Shown here one piece after another: positions 57,105 to 64,000 of a stretch of DNA of 64,000 nt. The position numbers and the translations under genes were made by a program. Source of the DNA: Rhodanobacter sp. C03. Lineage in GTDB: Bacteria > Pseudomonadota > Gammaproteobacteria > Xanthomonadales > Rhodanobacteraceae. Below the pieces are notes generated by a model. The model did no database searches. It was not told the DNA's origin and saw only the letters and a list, made by a program, of their open reading frames with translations. The stretch's first letter is position 1. The number at the start of each line of letters is the position of its first letter. The stretch is taken from the NCBI RefSeq assembly GCF_002001175.1, contig NZ_MUNT01000005.1, positions 235,577 through 299,576 of the forward strand, given 5' to 3'.

Positions 57105-59141
57105 ATGAAACATCGACTCGTGAAACCGCTGGCGTTTGCCGTAGGCATGGCCTTGTGCACCGGCGCCCTCGCCGCTACCCCCAGTGTGTTCAATGTGCAC
57201 GAGCTGGACAGCAAGATCAGAGCCTGCAGCGACCTCAACGGCTTCGTCAACGCGAAGTGGATCGCGGCGAATCCGATTCCGGCCGACCGCACGCGCTGGG
57301 GTTCGTTCGACGCGCTGCGCGAGGCCAGCCTTAACGTGCAGCACAAGATCGTCGAGGACGCCGCCAGCCACGCCGCCAAGGCTGCGCAAGGCTCGATCGA
57401 GCAGAAGATCGGTTATCTGTACGCCTCCGGCATGGATGAAGCGGCCATCGACAAGGCTGGCTTCGATCCGATCAAGCCGCAGCTGGCGCGCATCGATGGC
57501 CTGAAGAACAGCGCCGACGTGGTCGGCTACATCCGCGACAGCTATGCGCAGGGCGAGCCGGTGCTGTTCCGGTTTGGCGGCAATGCCGACTACAAGAATT
57601 CCAACAACGAGATCGCCTACGCCGGCCAGGGTGGACTTGGCCTGCCGACCACGGATTACTACAGCAAGCCGGATTTCGAGAAAATCCGCACCGCCTACGT
57701 GGCGCATATCGCCAAGCTGCTTGAGCTGACCGGCGTCAGCGCGACCGATGCACAGCAGCAGGCCAGCTCCGTGCTGGCATTCGAGACGCGCCTTGCGGCA
57801 GCTTCGCTGGCACGGGTGGAGATGCGCAAGCCGGAGAACAACTATCACTTCGTCAGCATCGCCGATGCCGACAAGGTGACGCCGGACTTCGACTGGGCCG
57901 CGTTCTTCAAGGCGCAGGGCGCCGATGTAAAGGACGGCTTCTCGCTGTCGCAGCCGAAGTTCTTTGCCGAAGTGCAGAAGATGTTCGGCGGCGTGCCGCT
58001 CGCCGAATGGCAGGCCTATTTCCGTTACCACGCGATCGACCGTGCGGCACCCTACCTGTCGACACCATTCCAGCAGGAGGACTTCGCGTTCGGCGAGCAG
58101 ACCTTGAACGGCCAGAAGGAGATGCAGCCGCGCTGGAAGCGTGTGCTGGGCACCACCAACGAGGGAATGGGGATGGCACTGGGCCAGCTGTATGTGGCCC
58201 ACAATTTCTCGCCAGACTCCAAGCAGCGCGCCGAGGAACTGGTCAACAATCTGCGCGCCGCCTACAAGACACGCATCGAGAACCTGGCGTGGATGAGCGA
58301 TGCGACCAAAAAGAAAGCACTCGAGAAATGGGCCACCTTCGTGCCGAAGATCGGCTACCCCGACAAGTGGCGCGACTGGTCGGGCCTCACGCTGACACCG
58401 GACAACTACTACGCCAATGTGCGGGCGGCAGCCAGGTTCAACTACGACTACCGGGTCGCCAAGATCGGCAAGCCAGTGGATCGCAGCGAGTGGGGCATGA
58501 CGCCGCAGACGGTGAACGCCTATTACAGCCCGCAGAAGAACGAGATCGTGTTTCCGGCGGCGATCCTGCAGCCGCCGTTCTTCGACGCCAAGGCGGATGA
58601 TGCGATCAACTACGGCGGCATCGGCGCCGTGATCGGCCACGAGATGGGCCACGGCTACGATGACCAGGGCAGCAAGTTCGACGCTCAGGGTAACAACGTC
58701 AACTGGTGGACCGATGCCGACCGCAAGGCGTTCGAGGAGCGCACCGCCAAACTCGCTGCGCAGTTCGACGGCTACGAGCCGCTGCCGGGCAAGCACGTCA
58801 ACGGCCAGCTCACCATGGGCGAGAACATCGGTGATCTGGGTGGCCTGAATGCGGCGTACACCGCACTGCAGGTGGCGCTGTCGAATAACCCGGCTGAAGC
58901 GAAGAAGAAAATAGACGGCTATACGCAGGATCAGCGCTTCTTCCTCAACTGGGCGCGCGTCTGGCGCGGCAGCATCCGTCCCGAAGCGCAGCTCACCCTG
59001 CTCAACACCGATCCGCACGCACCAGCGCAGTTCCGCGCGATCGGTGCGCCGTCGAACATGCCGGAGTTCGCCCAGGCGTTCCAGTGCAAGCCCGGCGATG
59101 CGATGGTGCGTTCGCCCGAAACGCAGGTGAAGATCTGGTAA
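57105..59141 (+). CDS. M13-family metallopeptidase (secreted paralogue)
   Basis: A 678-residue zinc endopeptidase highly similar throughout to the lipoprotein at 15752-17896. HExxH is at 512-516 (HEMGH), the third ligand is in GENIGDLGG, and it ends in VKIW. The signal peptide (ending ALAATP, residue ~24) has no lipobox cysteine, so this copy is free in the periplasm or secreted, unlike its paralogue. An AGGGAGA ribosome site supports the start. Confidence 0.94.
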   Translation: MKHRLVKPLAFAVGMALCTGALAATPSVFNVHELDSKIRACSDLNGFVNAKWIAANPIPADRTRWGSFDALREASLNVQHKIVEDAASHAAKAAQGSIEQKIGYLYASGMDEAAIDKAGFDPIKPQLARIDGLKNSADVVGYIRDSYAQGEPVLFRFGGNADYKNSNNEIAYAGQGGLGLPTTDYYSKPDFEKIRTAYVAHIAKLLELTGVSATDAQQQASSVLAFETRLAAASLARVEMRKPENNYHFVSIADADKVTPDFDWAAFFKAQGADVKDGFSLSQPKFFAEVQKMFGGVPLAEWQAYFRYHAIDRAAPYLSTPFQQEDFAFGEQTLNGQKEMQPRWKRVLGTTNEGMGMALGQLYVAHNFSPDSKQRAEELVNNLRAAYKTRIENLAWMSDATKKKALEKWATFVPKIGYPDKWRDWSGLTLTPDNYYANVRAAARFNYDYRVAKIGKPVDRSEWGMTPQTVNAYYSPQKNEIVFPAAILQPPFFDAKADDAINYGGIGAVIGHEMGHGYDDQGSKFDAQGNNVNWWTDADRKAFEERTAKLAAQFDGYEPLPGKHVNGQLTMGENIGDLGGLNAAYTALQVALSNNPAEAKKKIDGYTQDQRFFLNWARVWRGSIRPEAQLTLLNTDPHAPAQFRAIGAPSNMPEFAQAFQCKPGDAMVRSPETQVKIW

Positions 59142-59162
59142 GCCACAGCCACTGAGTCAACC

Positions 59163-59194
59163 GGAAAGCCGCGGCCATTCAGCCGCGGCTTTCC
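59163..59194. terminator. hairpin between the M13 peptidase and panE-like gene
   Basis: A 13-bp perfect inverted repeat (arms 59163-59175 and 59182-59194) with a 6-base loop between convergent genes. T- and A-residues lie inside the stem ends and there is no long T-tract, so termination is likely but not certain. Confidence 0.65.
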
Positions 59195-59239
59195 TGCATG
59201 GACTGCATGGACAGGTACATGGTGAAACGGTGCAGCTGC

Positions 59240-60175
59240 TTATGCGGCCGACGTGCGCACCCTGCCGGCCTCATACGCTTTCAGATGCGCGTAGACCGCG
59301 GCCAGCAACACATGCTCGCCATGCAGATGTTCCGCGCGCACCAGCATGTCGCCGATCACATGATCTGCCTCGATCGCATGGCCCTGTTGCAGGTCGCGCA
59401 GCATCGATGCGGTCAGGCTCGACCCAGCCTCGGTCAGCACGCCACGGGCACGCTGCAACGTTGCTTCGCCGGGCGCATGCCCGGATCGCTCCGCTACTGC
59501 GCGGCACTCTTCCAGCAGGCCGAGCATCACCGCCGTGCCGCCAGGTGCGGCGACGATATCGCCGACCGGAGCACGCATCAGGCAGGTGACGCCGGCCAGC
59601 GTCGCGAGGAACATCCACTTGTCCCACATGTCCTGCAGGATGGTCTGGCTGGGGCGCGCGTCGAAAGCCGCTGCAGTAAGCATCTGCGTGATCGTCTGCA
59701 TCCGCCCGGATGCGCTGCCATCGCGTTCACCGAATGTGAGGCTGTGCGACTGGTTCAGATGCTGCACCACGCCATCAACATCCAGCGTGGCGGCGATCAC
59801 GCACTGGCCGCCGAGCACACGTTCCGCACCGAACCGCGCGTCCAGCAGATCCAGGTGCCGCATGCCGTTCAACAGCGGCAGGATGGAGGTGTGCGGTCCG
59901 ACCGCCGGCGCGATATCCGCCAGCACCTGTTCAAGCGCATAGGCCTTGCAGCTCAACAGCACGAGGTCATATGGCCTGCGCAGATCACGCGCCAGTACGG
60001 TCGGTGGTGCCGCCAGGTTTGCATCGCCAGTGGCGCTGCGTAGCACCAGGCCGGTACGCGCCAGCGCCTCAGCGCGCGCTTCCCGCACCAGGAATGTCAC
60101 GTCGCGTCCATGTTGCAGTAAACGGCCGCCGAAATAACCGCCGATGGCGCCAGCGCCGACGATCAGGATACGCAT
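59240..60175 (-). CDS. 2-dehydropantoate 2-reductase family protein (PanE/ApbA)
   Basis: A 311-residue NADPH-dependent ketopantoate reductase homologue (pantothenate/CoA pathway). The Rossmann motif is MRILIVGAGAIGGYFGGRL (GxGxxG), the catalytic Lys is in WDKWMFLA (about residue 175), and the conserved NGxR segment is in PLLNGMRHLD. Related enzymes act on other 2-keto acids, so panE function is not assured. The start overlaps the stop of the acyltransferase by 13 bases. Confidence 0.88.
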   Translation of the reverse strand: MRILIVGAGAIGGYFGGRLLQHGRDVTFLVREARAEALARTGLVLRSATGDANLAAPPTVLARDLRRPYDLVLLSCKAYALEQVLADIAPAVGPHTSILPLLNGMRHLDLLDARFGAERVLGGQCVIAATLDVDGVVQHLNQSHSLTFGERDGSASGRMQTITQMLTAAAFDARPSQTILQDMWDKWMFLATLAGVTCLMRAPVGDIVAAPGGTAVMLGLLEECRAVAERSGHAPGEATLQRARGVLTEAGSSLTASMLRDLQQGHAIEADHVIGDMLVRAEHLHGEHVLLAAVYAHLKAYEAGRVRTSAA

Positions 60176-61092
60176 CGCTGCAGCCCCTCTCGCTGTGCCA
60201 CCGGCTGGTCGAGCATGCGTCCGATCTGCGCGTCCTTCTCGTCCCACAGTGTATTCACCCACGTCTGGAAACACGCACGAAACGCCGCGTCGCCTTCGTA
60301 ATCGCCATGTAGTTCATGGTTGATCGGCAGCTCGCGTACGTGCACGCGGATATCGCGGATGCGGCCGGCGATCAGATCCATCATGGTGCACGGGCCATTG
60401 GGATAGACGATGGTGACGTCAAGGATCGCATGCAGCGCATCGCCCATCGCATCGAGCACGAATGCCACCCCGCCCGCCTTGGGCCGCAGCAGGTGCCGGT
60501 AAGGCGATGACTGCGCATCGTGCTTGACCGGCGTGAAACGCGTGCCTTCGACGAAGTTCATCACCGACACCGGCATGTGGCGGAATTTCTCGCAGGCGCG
60601 ACGAGTAGCTTCCATGTCCTTGCCTTGCAGCTCCGGGTGCGCAGCAAGCATCTCCTTCGAATAGCGCTTCATGAACGGGAAATCCAGCGCCCACCACGCC
60701 GGCCCCAGCAACGGCACCCAGATCAGCTGGCTCTTGAGGAAGAAACGCAGGAATGGAATGCGCCGGTTGAAGATCTTCTGCAGCACCGGGATATCCACCC
60801 AGCTCTGGTGATTGCACAGCACCAGATAGTTGCCGTCATGGTGCAGATTGGTCAGCCCTTCGATCTGCCAGCGTGTCCGGGTAAACCACTCGAACATCCG
60901 GCTATTGACTGCGATCCAGCTCTCCGCAATGACGATCAGTGCGCGCGAGCACACCAGCCGGATCGCGCGGATCGGCAGCACTACCTTGACCAAGGTCAGC
61001 GCAAACAACGGCAGCACGTGCAGCACGATGTTGGCGGCGAGCAACAGCATCACGAGGGGGGTACGCAGCAGTGCGGGAAGCGTGGCGAACAT
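60163..61092 (-). CDS. 1-acyl-glycerol-3-phosphate acyltransferase-like protein (YihG type)
   Basis: A 309-residue membrane acyltransferase of the PlsC/LPLAT family. The block I motif NHxxxD is in LCNHQSWVDIPVLQ (about 90-100), block III is NFVEGTRF, and two N-terminal hydrophobic helices anchor it. It resembles E. coli YihG, which acylates lysophosphatidic acid. The start at 61092 opens MFATLPALLRTPLVM. The longer open frame upstream is rejected as a non-coding, low-complexity run. Confidence 0.88.
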   Translation of the reverse strand: MFATLPALLRTPLVMLLLAANIVLHVLPLFALTLVKVVLPIRAIRLVCSRALIVIAESWIAVNSRMFEWFTRTRWQIEGLTNLHHDGNYLVLCNHQSWVDIPVLQKIFNRRIPFLRFFLKSQLIWVPLLGPAWWALDFPFMKRYSKEMLAAHPELQGKDMEATRRACEKFRHMPVSVMNFVEGTRFTPVKHDAQSSPYRHLLRPKAGGVAFVLDAMGDALHAILDVTIVYPNGPCTMMDLIAGRIRDIRVHVRELPINHELHGDYEGDAAFRACFQTWVNTLWDEKDAQIGRMLDQPVAQREGLQRCVS

Positions 61093-61584
61093 GGGGGCAA
61101 TCGCGGTTGGGATGTTGCAGGGTAGCGCTGTGTGGGGTGATGGTGTGAGCGCTGGAGCGGAGACTTTCTCGATGCGATGCGATGCGACGGCTTGGAGGGT
61201 GAGGGATTGTTCGGCCCATCCTTGGGCCTCACCCTTCCGCGCTACGCGCTCCAGGGCCAGCCTGCGGCTGTCCGAATTTGCTCCTGGCAAATTCGTCGAA
61301 CCCGACAGGGTTCGTCCACCACCATCTCACCGCCAGATACGCAAAACGCCCCACTTGGGGGCGTTTTGCGTATCTGGCGGTGCTCGCAGTCCATAGCGAA
61401 CTAGTCTCAAATCGGCCTTTCCCTGCTTTCAGGGAAAAATGCAGGGAATCTGGCGAAACGGAGGGCCCTTGGGACGCCCGAAGCCGTTCGAAGGCCGTCA
61501 ATGCCTCGAACACTCCTGACAAATCCCTACGCATCGGCGCAGGGAATCCAAGCTGGCTTAACAGCGAGGGAGAATGCTCATCCA
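61093..61584. other. 492-base non-coding segment rich in inverted repeats
   Basis: No gene is supported. The left part has a GATGC repeat (three copies near 61171-61185). From 61258 to 61437 five inverted repeats follow: CAGCC/GGCTG (61258-61270), CGAATTTGC/GCAAATTCG (61273-61295), CGAACCC/GGGTTCG (61297-61314), the 25-bp hairpin (listed separately), and TTTCCCTG/CAGGGAAA (61418-61437). The 118-codon open frame on the minus strand (61229-61585) overlaps this and looks like a by-product of the repeats. It is a structured RNA or an old mobile remnant. Confidence 0.55.
61328..61382. repeat. perfect 25-bp inverted repeat
   Basis: Arms 61328-61352 and 61358-61382 are exact reverse complements with a 5-base loop (ACTTG). 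As RNA it would be an extremely stable hairpin on either strand. It is too long and has too little T-tract outside the stem for an ordinary terminator. Confidence 0.9.
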
Positions 61585-61845
61585 CTAAACCGTAGGACCC
61601 ATCTCGACCGTCACACCCTTCGTCATAATCTCGCCCTCGCGCGCCTGTTTATGCCAACGAGACAGCGTGAAGGGATGGATGTAAAGCGACGCAGCGACAT
61701 CCTGCACGAGCACGCCGGGAAGCGCACTCAAGCGCACGGCAGTGGCCTTGAATTCGCCGCTGTAGCGAGTGCTGGTCGGGGGCCTGGTTTGGGCATGAGA
61801 CACTCCTGAAAAGTTAGTTCAGGGTGTCCACTAAAGCGGAGGAAC
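61581..61845. repeat. near-identical 19-base direct repeats flanking the transposase remnant
   Basis: TCCACTAAACCGTAGGACC at 61581-61599 and TCCACTAAAGCGGAGGAAC at 61827-61845 match at 16 of 19 positions. They bracket the transposase remnant and could be IS ends or a product of recombination. Confidence 0.55.
61585..61803 (-). pseudogene. IS3-family transposase OrfA remnant
   Basis: A 72-residue frame with the helix-turn-helix of IS3-family OrfA: RYSGEFKATAVRLSALPG and DVAASLYIHPFTLSRWHKQAREGEI. The C-terminal leucine-zipper part is missing: the frame drifts into unrelated residues (MTKGVTVEMGPTV) and stops, and no OrfB follows. It is therefore a truncated insertion sequence. It lies between the hairpin-rich segment and the end of the integron array, where it seems to have cut the last attC. 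Confidence 0.8.
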
Positions 61846-61877
61846 TATCCCGCCCACCTCGAATGATTAGTTAGGCG
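61840..61877 (-). repeat. truncated attC site (distal end of the array)
   Basis: Only the right part is present: a CGCCCACCTCGAATGATTA arm followed by the core GTTAGGC (61871-61877). No GCCTAAC partner is found to the left; the transposase-related sequence begins there instead. It belongs to the small membrane-protein cassette. Confidence 0.65.
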
Positions 61878-62082
61878 AAGTACCACGGAAGCCTGCTCCC
61901 GCCCAGCGGAGGCCCAATAAAAGTAGCGCAGGAACGACCACTCCCGGAATGGCAAGCGCTGCGAAGTTTGGCGCCCACAGAATTGACGGCAGTGCGACCA
62001 CTCGCAGTGAACAAACAAGTAGCCAAAGTACCCACAGCACCAGATACAACCTGGTGAAACCACGCATCCAATTAATTTGCAC
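61867..62082 (-). CDS. small membrane protein in integron cassette
   Basis: A 71-residue protein with two hydrophobic helices (LYLVLWVLWLLVCSLRVVALP and ALAIPGVVVPALLLLGL). There is no recognised family. The start is a GTG at 62080-62082 with an ideal AAAGGAG ribosome site seven bases upstream, which is strong evidence that it is translated. The stop TAA is just inside the (truncated) attC. Cassette genes often encode small membrane proteins of unknown function. Confidence 0.7.
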   Translation of the reverse strand: MQINWMRGFTRLYLVLWVLWLLVCSLRVVALPSILWAPNFAALAIPGVVVPALLLLGLRWAGAGFRGTSPN

Positions 62083-62099
62083 TTCGAACTCCTTTGATA

Positions 62100-62193
62100 G
62101 CCTAACGCCTAAGCTAAGCGGCCGTGCGGGCTGTAACGACTGATTGCACCGAAAACTTCATCCCGCACGGTCCACTTGAGCGAATAGTTAGCC
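62100..62193 (-). repeat. attC site 1 (94 bases)
   Basis: Bounded by GCCTAAC (62100-62106) and GTTAGCC (62187-62193). Inner arms CCGTGCGGG (62122-62130) and CCCGCACGG (62162-62170) form an extended hairpin, making this the longest site in the array. It contains the stop codon of the CPBP gene. Confidence 0.85.
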
Positions 62194-62868
62194 TTCACTC
62201 GCCGACAATGCCGCTCGCGCCCGTTGGCGAGAAGCGACCCAAGGGACAAATAGCGTACCCAACGCGTCGACAACGAAATGTGCGAGGATGCAGGCAAATA
62301 GATTACCTGTGACAGCAAATAACAACGACATGACGAAGGATATCCAGAGGATACCGGCTAAAGCCTTTGCGCCGTGCGTGAAATGTGCCGCCACGAACAC
62401 AACGAGCGAAAGAACAAAAGCAATTGTGAGACTACCAAAAACTTCTTGGCCGATGCCAATTGCGTAGCCACGGTAAAGAACTTCCTCCGTTACCGCTGCA
62501 GTAATAACGATGAAGAACCTATATGGCGCTGAGAGGCCGTAAATTTTCTGCTGTAACTCCGACGCTTTCTTATCTTTGAAGCCAAGCTTCGTTATCAACA
62601 CCTGCAATATGATTGCACCAGCGAGCATGGCGATGATTGCCACGATTGTGCTGAGGAGATCAGACCACTCGAACTGCTTGACGCCGATGCGCAACAGCCA
62701 AGCACCGTCTCCATACGCAGCAATCACGAGCACTACGGCGGCGAGAAGCCAATGCAACAGGCGACCCGTAACCGAGAGTGAGTTAAGAGAAAATCCTTTG
62801 GCGGTAAGCACGTAAAGCAACGGGCCGCCGAGCGACACCGCGAGACCGATGCATAGTATTGTTACCAT
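62188..62868 (-). CDS. CPBP-family intramembrane metalloprotease-like cassette protein
   Basis: A 226-residue integral membrane protein with 7 or so helices. The CPBP/Abi motifs are present: EE-x-x-x-R (TEEVLYRG, Glu128, Glu129, Arg133), FVAAHFTHG (His162) and ILAHFVVD (His197). In some bacteria these proteins protect against self-made bacteriocins or phage; in cassettes the role is open. The start at 62868 has a GGGGAG site a few bases upstream; the ATG at 62880 has none. The stop TAA is in attC 1. Confidence 0.82.
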   Translation of the reverse strand: MVTILCIGLAVSLGGPLLYVLTAKGFSLNSLSVTGRLLHWLLAAVVLVIAAYGDGAWLLRIGVKQFEWSDLLSTIVAIIAMLAGAIILQVLITKLGFKDKKASELQQKIYGLSAPYRFFIVITAAVTEEVLYRGYAIGIGQEVFGSLTIAFVLSLVVFVAAHFTHGAKALAGILWISFVMSLLFAVTGNLFACILAHFVVDALGTLFVPWVASRQRARAALSASEG

Positions 62869-62885
62869 GAAACTCCCCATGTGAA

Positions 62886-62942
62886 GGCTAACGCTGGAGT
62901 TAAGCGACGCCGGGGGCGTCCGCCTTGAATGAGTAGTTAGGG
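62886..62942 (-). repeat. attC site 2 (57 bases)
   Basis: Bounded by GGCTAAC (62886-62892) and GTTAGGG (62936-62942), with the internal arms TTAAGCGACGCC and GGCGTCCGCCTTGAA. It holds the last codons and stop of the DUF1801 gene on the minus strand. Confidence 0.9.
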
Positions 62943-63337
62943 CCCGACTCAAGGCGATGTCGAATACCAGTATATGCGGTCACCACCAGCATCTTGAGTG
63001 CCGTTGAGTCAATCTCTTGCCCCGGCCTGAGCTTCACATGGCGCATGAACTTACCAGTGCCTTCTAACAAGCGCTGCGGATCTTCCATTTCGGGACCAAG
63101 GAAGAAGCCGACATTGACGTGGTTGGTGAATGCGTTCACGTAGCCGAACGCCGCATCACCGATGCACGCGGTTGGATGTCCATCGTGCAACAGCTCTTGG
63201 ACATCATCACCACAGTTGCGCATCACGCCAAACCATTGTTGCGCAATGGCGCCAAGTGGCCCCGGGTGTTCTTGCATCCAGGCATCGACAGCTGGGTCGC
63301 GTTTAACCGCACTTGGAAATCGCATTAACCGGCTCAT
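62900..63337 (-). CDS. DUF1801 family protein in integron cassette
   Basis: A 145-residue soluble protein of the DUF1801 (YdhG-like, MmcQ/CyaY-fold-related) family. The family core is VKLRPGQEIDSTALKMLV plus the GYVNAFTNHVNVGFFLG segment at about 65-80. The last ~12 residues (NYSFKADAPGVA) come from reading into the attC site, as usual for genes in this class of cassette. The ribosome site GGGAG lies eight bases before ATG 63337. Confidence 0.83.
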   Translation of the reverse strand: MSRLMRFPSAVKRDPAVDAWMQEHPGPLGAIAQQWFGVMRNCGDDVQELLHDGHPTACIGDAAFGYVNAFTNHVNVGFFLGPEMEDPQRLLEGTGKFMRHVKLRPGQEIDSTALKMLVVTAYTGIRHRLESGPNYSFKADAPGVA

Positions 63338-63353
63338 GGCTATCTCCCACGGG

Positions 63354-63410
63354 GCCTAACGCTTGAGTTAAGCGGCGCCGGAGGCGTCCGCCTTGAACGA
63401 ATGGTTAGGC
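63354..63410 (-). repeat. attC site 3 (57 bases)
   Basis: Bounded by GCCTAAC (63354-63360) and GTTAGGC (63404-63410), with the hairpin GCGGCGCC/GGCGTCCGC and the TTGAACGAAT arm. It is nearly identical in layout to sites 2 and 4. Confidence 0.93.
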
Positions 63411-63420
63411 ACCGACCGAC

Positions 63421-63843
63421 TCACTGGTGAAACCTATGCTTATAGAAGCGGCTAACCAGAACCTGAAACTTCGCTGGCGGCACTCCTGCGAGTCTCCAGA
63501 TGTCGCCAATAAGCGAAAAGAAAATGGACGCGATGACCGTAAAAAGAAGTGCCGGAAAGGCGAAAACCATGGAAAAGCCAAAAGTGCCACCCGACATTGA
63601 CCCGGCAACTACAAGAAGGCCGCGCCAATAGGAAAATTGCGCTGTTGAACAACGGTGCCACGCATATGCTAACGCGACGAGGAAGGAAACGCTGACAGCC
63701 CCAGCCTCGCTCCAAAGTGGGACGGGGATGAGCTCATGCTTGTGGTTGAAGGCAACGACAAAGAAAGGTGATGCCAGTAGCGCAGCTATAAAAAAAGCCA
63801 CGAGTATATGTGCGAAGCCTAGGCGACTCTTTCGTTGTATCAC
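63421..63843 (-). CDS. membrane protein of unknown function in integron cassette
   Basis: A 140-residue protein with four hydrophobic segments (HILVAFFIAALLASPFFVVAF, SVSFLVALAYAW, FSMVFAFPALLFTVIASIFFSLIG and one around 75-90) and a basic tail (KFQVLVSRFYKHRFHQ). No family is recognised. The start is a GTG at 63843 and the sequence is markedly less GC-rich than the chromosomal genes, which fits a horizontally acquired cassette. It lies between attC 3 and attC 4. Confidence 0.7.
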   Translation of the reverse strand: MIQRKSRLGFAHILVAFFIAALLASPFFVVAFNHKHELIPVPLWSEAGAVSVSFLVALAYAWHRCSTAQFSYWRGLLVVAGSMSGGTFGFSMVFAFPALLFTVIASIFFSLIGDIWRLAGVPPAKFQVLVSRFYKHRFHQ

Positions 63844-63859
63844 GACATTTTCCCAAGGT

Positions 63860-63916
63860 GCCTAACGCTAGAGTTAAGCGGCGGCGAAGCCGTCCGCCTT
63901 GAACGAATGGTTAGGC
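63860..63916 (-). repeat. attC site 4 (57 bases)
   Basis: Bounded by GCCTAAC (63860-63866) and GTTAGGC (63910-63916), with GCGGCGGC/GCCGTCCGC arms. It is the rightmost site in the window, and the stop of the partial cassette gene falls within its core. Confidence 0.93.
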
Positions 63917-64000
63917 ATCTTGCCGGTATGCAGACAAATACCTATTGACCAACGTAACAAGCTCGTCAAATCCGATAGCTATCGAGCTAGAAGTTATCGC
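63911..64000 (-). CDS. C-terminal end of a further cassette gene (partial)
   Basis: On the minus strand a frame enters from the right edge and ends after 29 codons (last residues VNRYLSAYRQDA) at a TAA that forms part of the attC 4 core. The start is outside the window. The position and the stop within attC mark it as the next cassette gene; no family can be told from this fragment. Confidence 0.55.
   Translation of the reverse strand, partial: AITSSSIAIGFDELVTLVNRYLSAYRQDA

Larger units (their letters stand above)
61828..64000 (-). mobile_element. distal end of a chromosomal integron cassette array
   Basis: Four attC sites (62100-62193, 62886-62942, 63354-63410, 63860-63916) plus a truncated one (about 61840-61877) alternate with minus-strand genes whose stop codons fall inside or beside the sites. 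The three 57-base sites are nearly identical in layout: GCCTAAC or GGCTAAC at the left, a TTAAGCG-type L arm, a short variable hairpin, CCGCCTTGAA, and GTTAGG(C/G) at the right. Base composition is lower in GC than the chromosome to the left. Because the genes read leftwards, the integrase and attI should lie beyond the right end of the window. Confidence 0.9.

Noticed and set aside
61229..61585. 118-codon minus-strand open frame next to the IS remnant
   Set aside because: It runs through the hairpin-rich segment, so its residues follow the inverted repeats. It has no family match and no clear ribosome site. Kept as a possible repeat artefact only.

Overview
The window looks like chromosome from a high-GC gammaproteobacterium of the Xanthomonadales, most likely Rhodanobacteraceae (Rhodanobacter/Dyella-like). 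This is an inference from four things: the leuS-lptE-holA-nadD order, the many TonB-dependent receptors and secreted peptidases, the GGAGCGGCTTCAGCCGC-type REP palindrome, and the Xanthomonas-style integron attC sites at the right end. No rRNA, tRNA, CRISPR or prophage was seen. The whole window was read by eye, so every family name rests on motif recognition and not on a search.

Layout. 1-0.9 kb: the end of a PepSY membrane protein. 0.9-9.5 kb (minus): housekeeping genes nadD, holA, lptE and leuS with overlapping ends, then a pqi lipid-transport operon in which PqiA is two separate proteins. 9.7-18 kb: a thioredoxin-TPR chaperone, a hotdog thioesterase, an ECF-like sigma factor with a membrane partner, a VOC protein, a DUF502 protein, and secreted M14 and M13 peptidases. 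18-24.3 kb: a Fur-box-preceded catecholate siderophore receptor with its PiuC/YbiX dioxygenase, and rapA. 24.4-31.6 kb: an amino-acid permease, rhomboid protease, NlpC/P60 hydrolase, YggS, M20 dipeptidase, ComEA-like, SET and GNAT proteins. 31.9-38.5 kb: a contiguous two-component system plus tripartite ABC efflux operon (response regulator, kinase, outer-membrane factor, DevC-like permease, ATPase, adaptor).

38.6-47.2 kb holds an unusual cluster: alpha/beta hydrolase, two half-size SMR transporters, a DegT-type aminotransferase, an arginase-fold protein, a FemAB-like acyltransferase, a dedicated acyl carrier protein with a complete beta-ketoacyl synthase, a class III aminotransferase and an HAD-IB phosphatase. 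Together they suggest an acyl-ACP-dependent amino-lipid or envelope-modification pathway that I cannot match to a characterised one. 49.4-56 kb holds a second unusual set: DUF4331 secreted protein, periplasmic TPR protein, HupE/UreJ-type membrane protein with an EF-hand-like loop, and a TonB-dependent receptor. It is plausibly a metal or metallophore acquisition system. 56-61.1 kb: a Rieske protein, GNAT, a second M13 peptidase, a PanE-like reductase and an acyltransferase.

61.1-64 kb: a hairpin-rich non-coding segment (including a perfect 25-bp inverted repeat), an IS3-type transposase remnant, and then the distal end of a chromosomal integron cassette array. It contains four recognisable attC sites and one truncated attC. 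The cassette genes (small membrane protein, CPBP protease-like protein, DUF1801 protein, another membrane protein, and a partial gene at the edge) all lie on the minus strand. The integrase should therefore lie to the right of the window.
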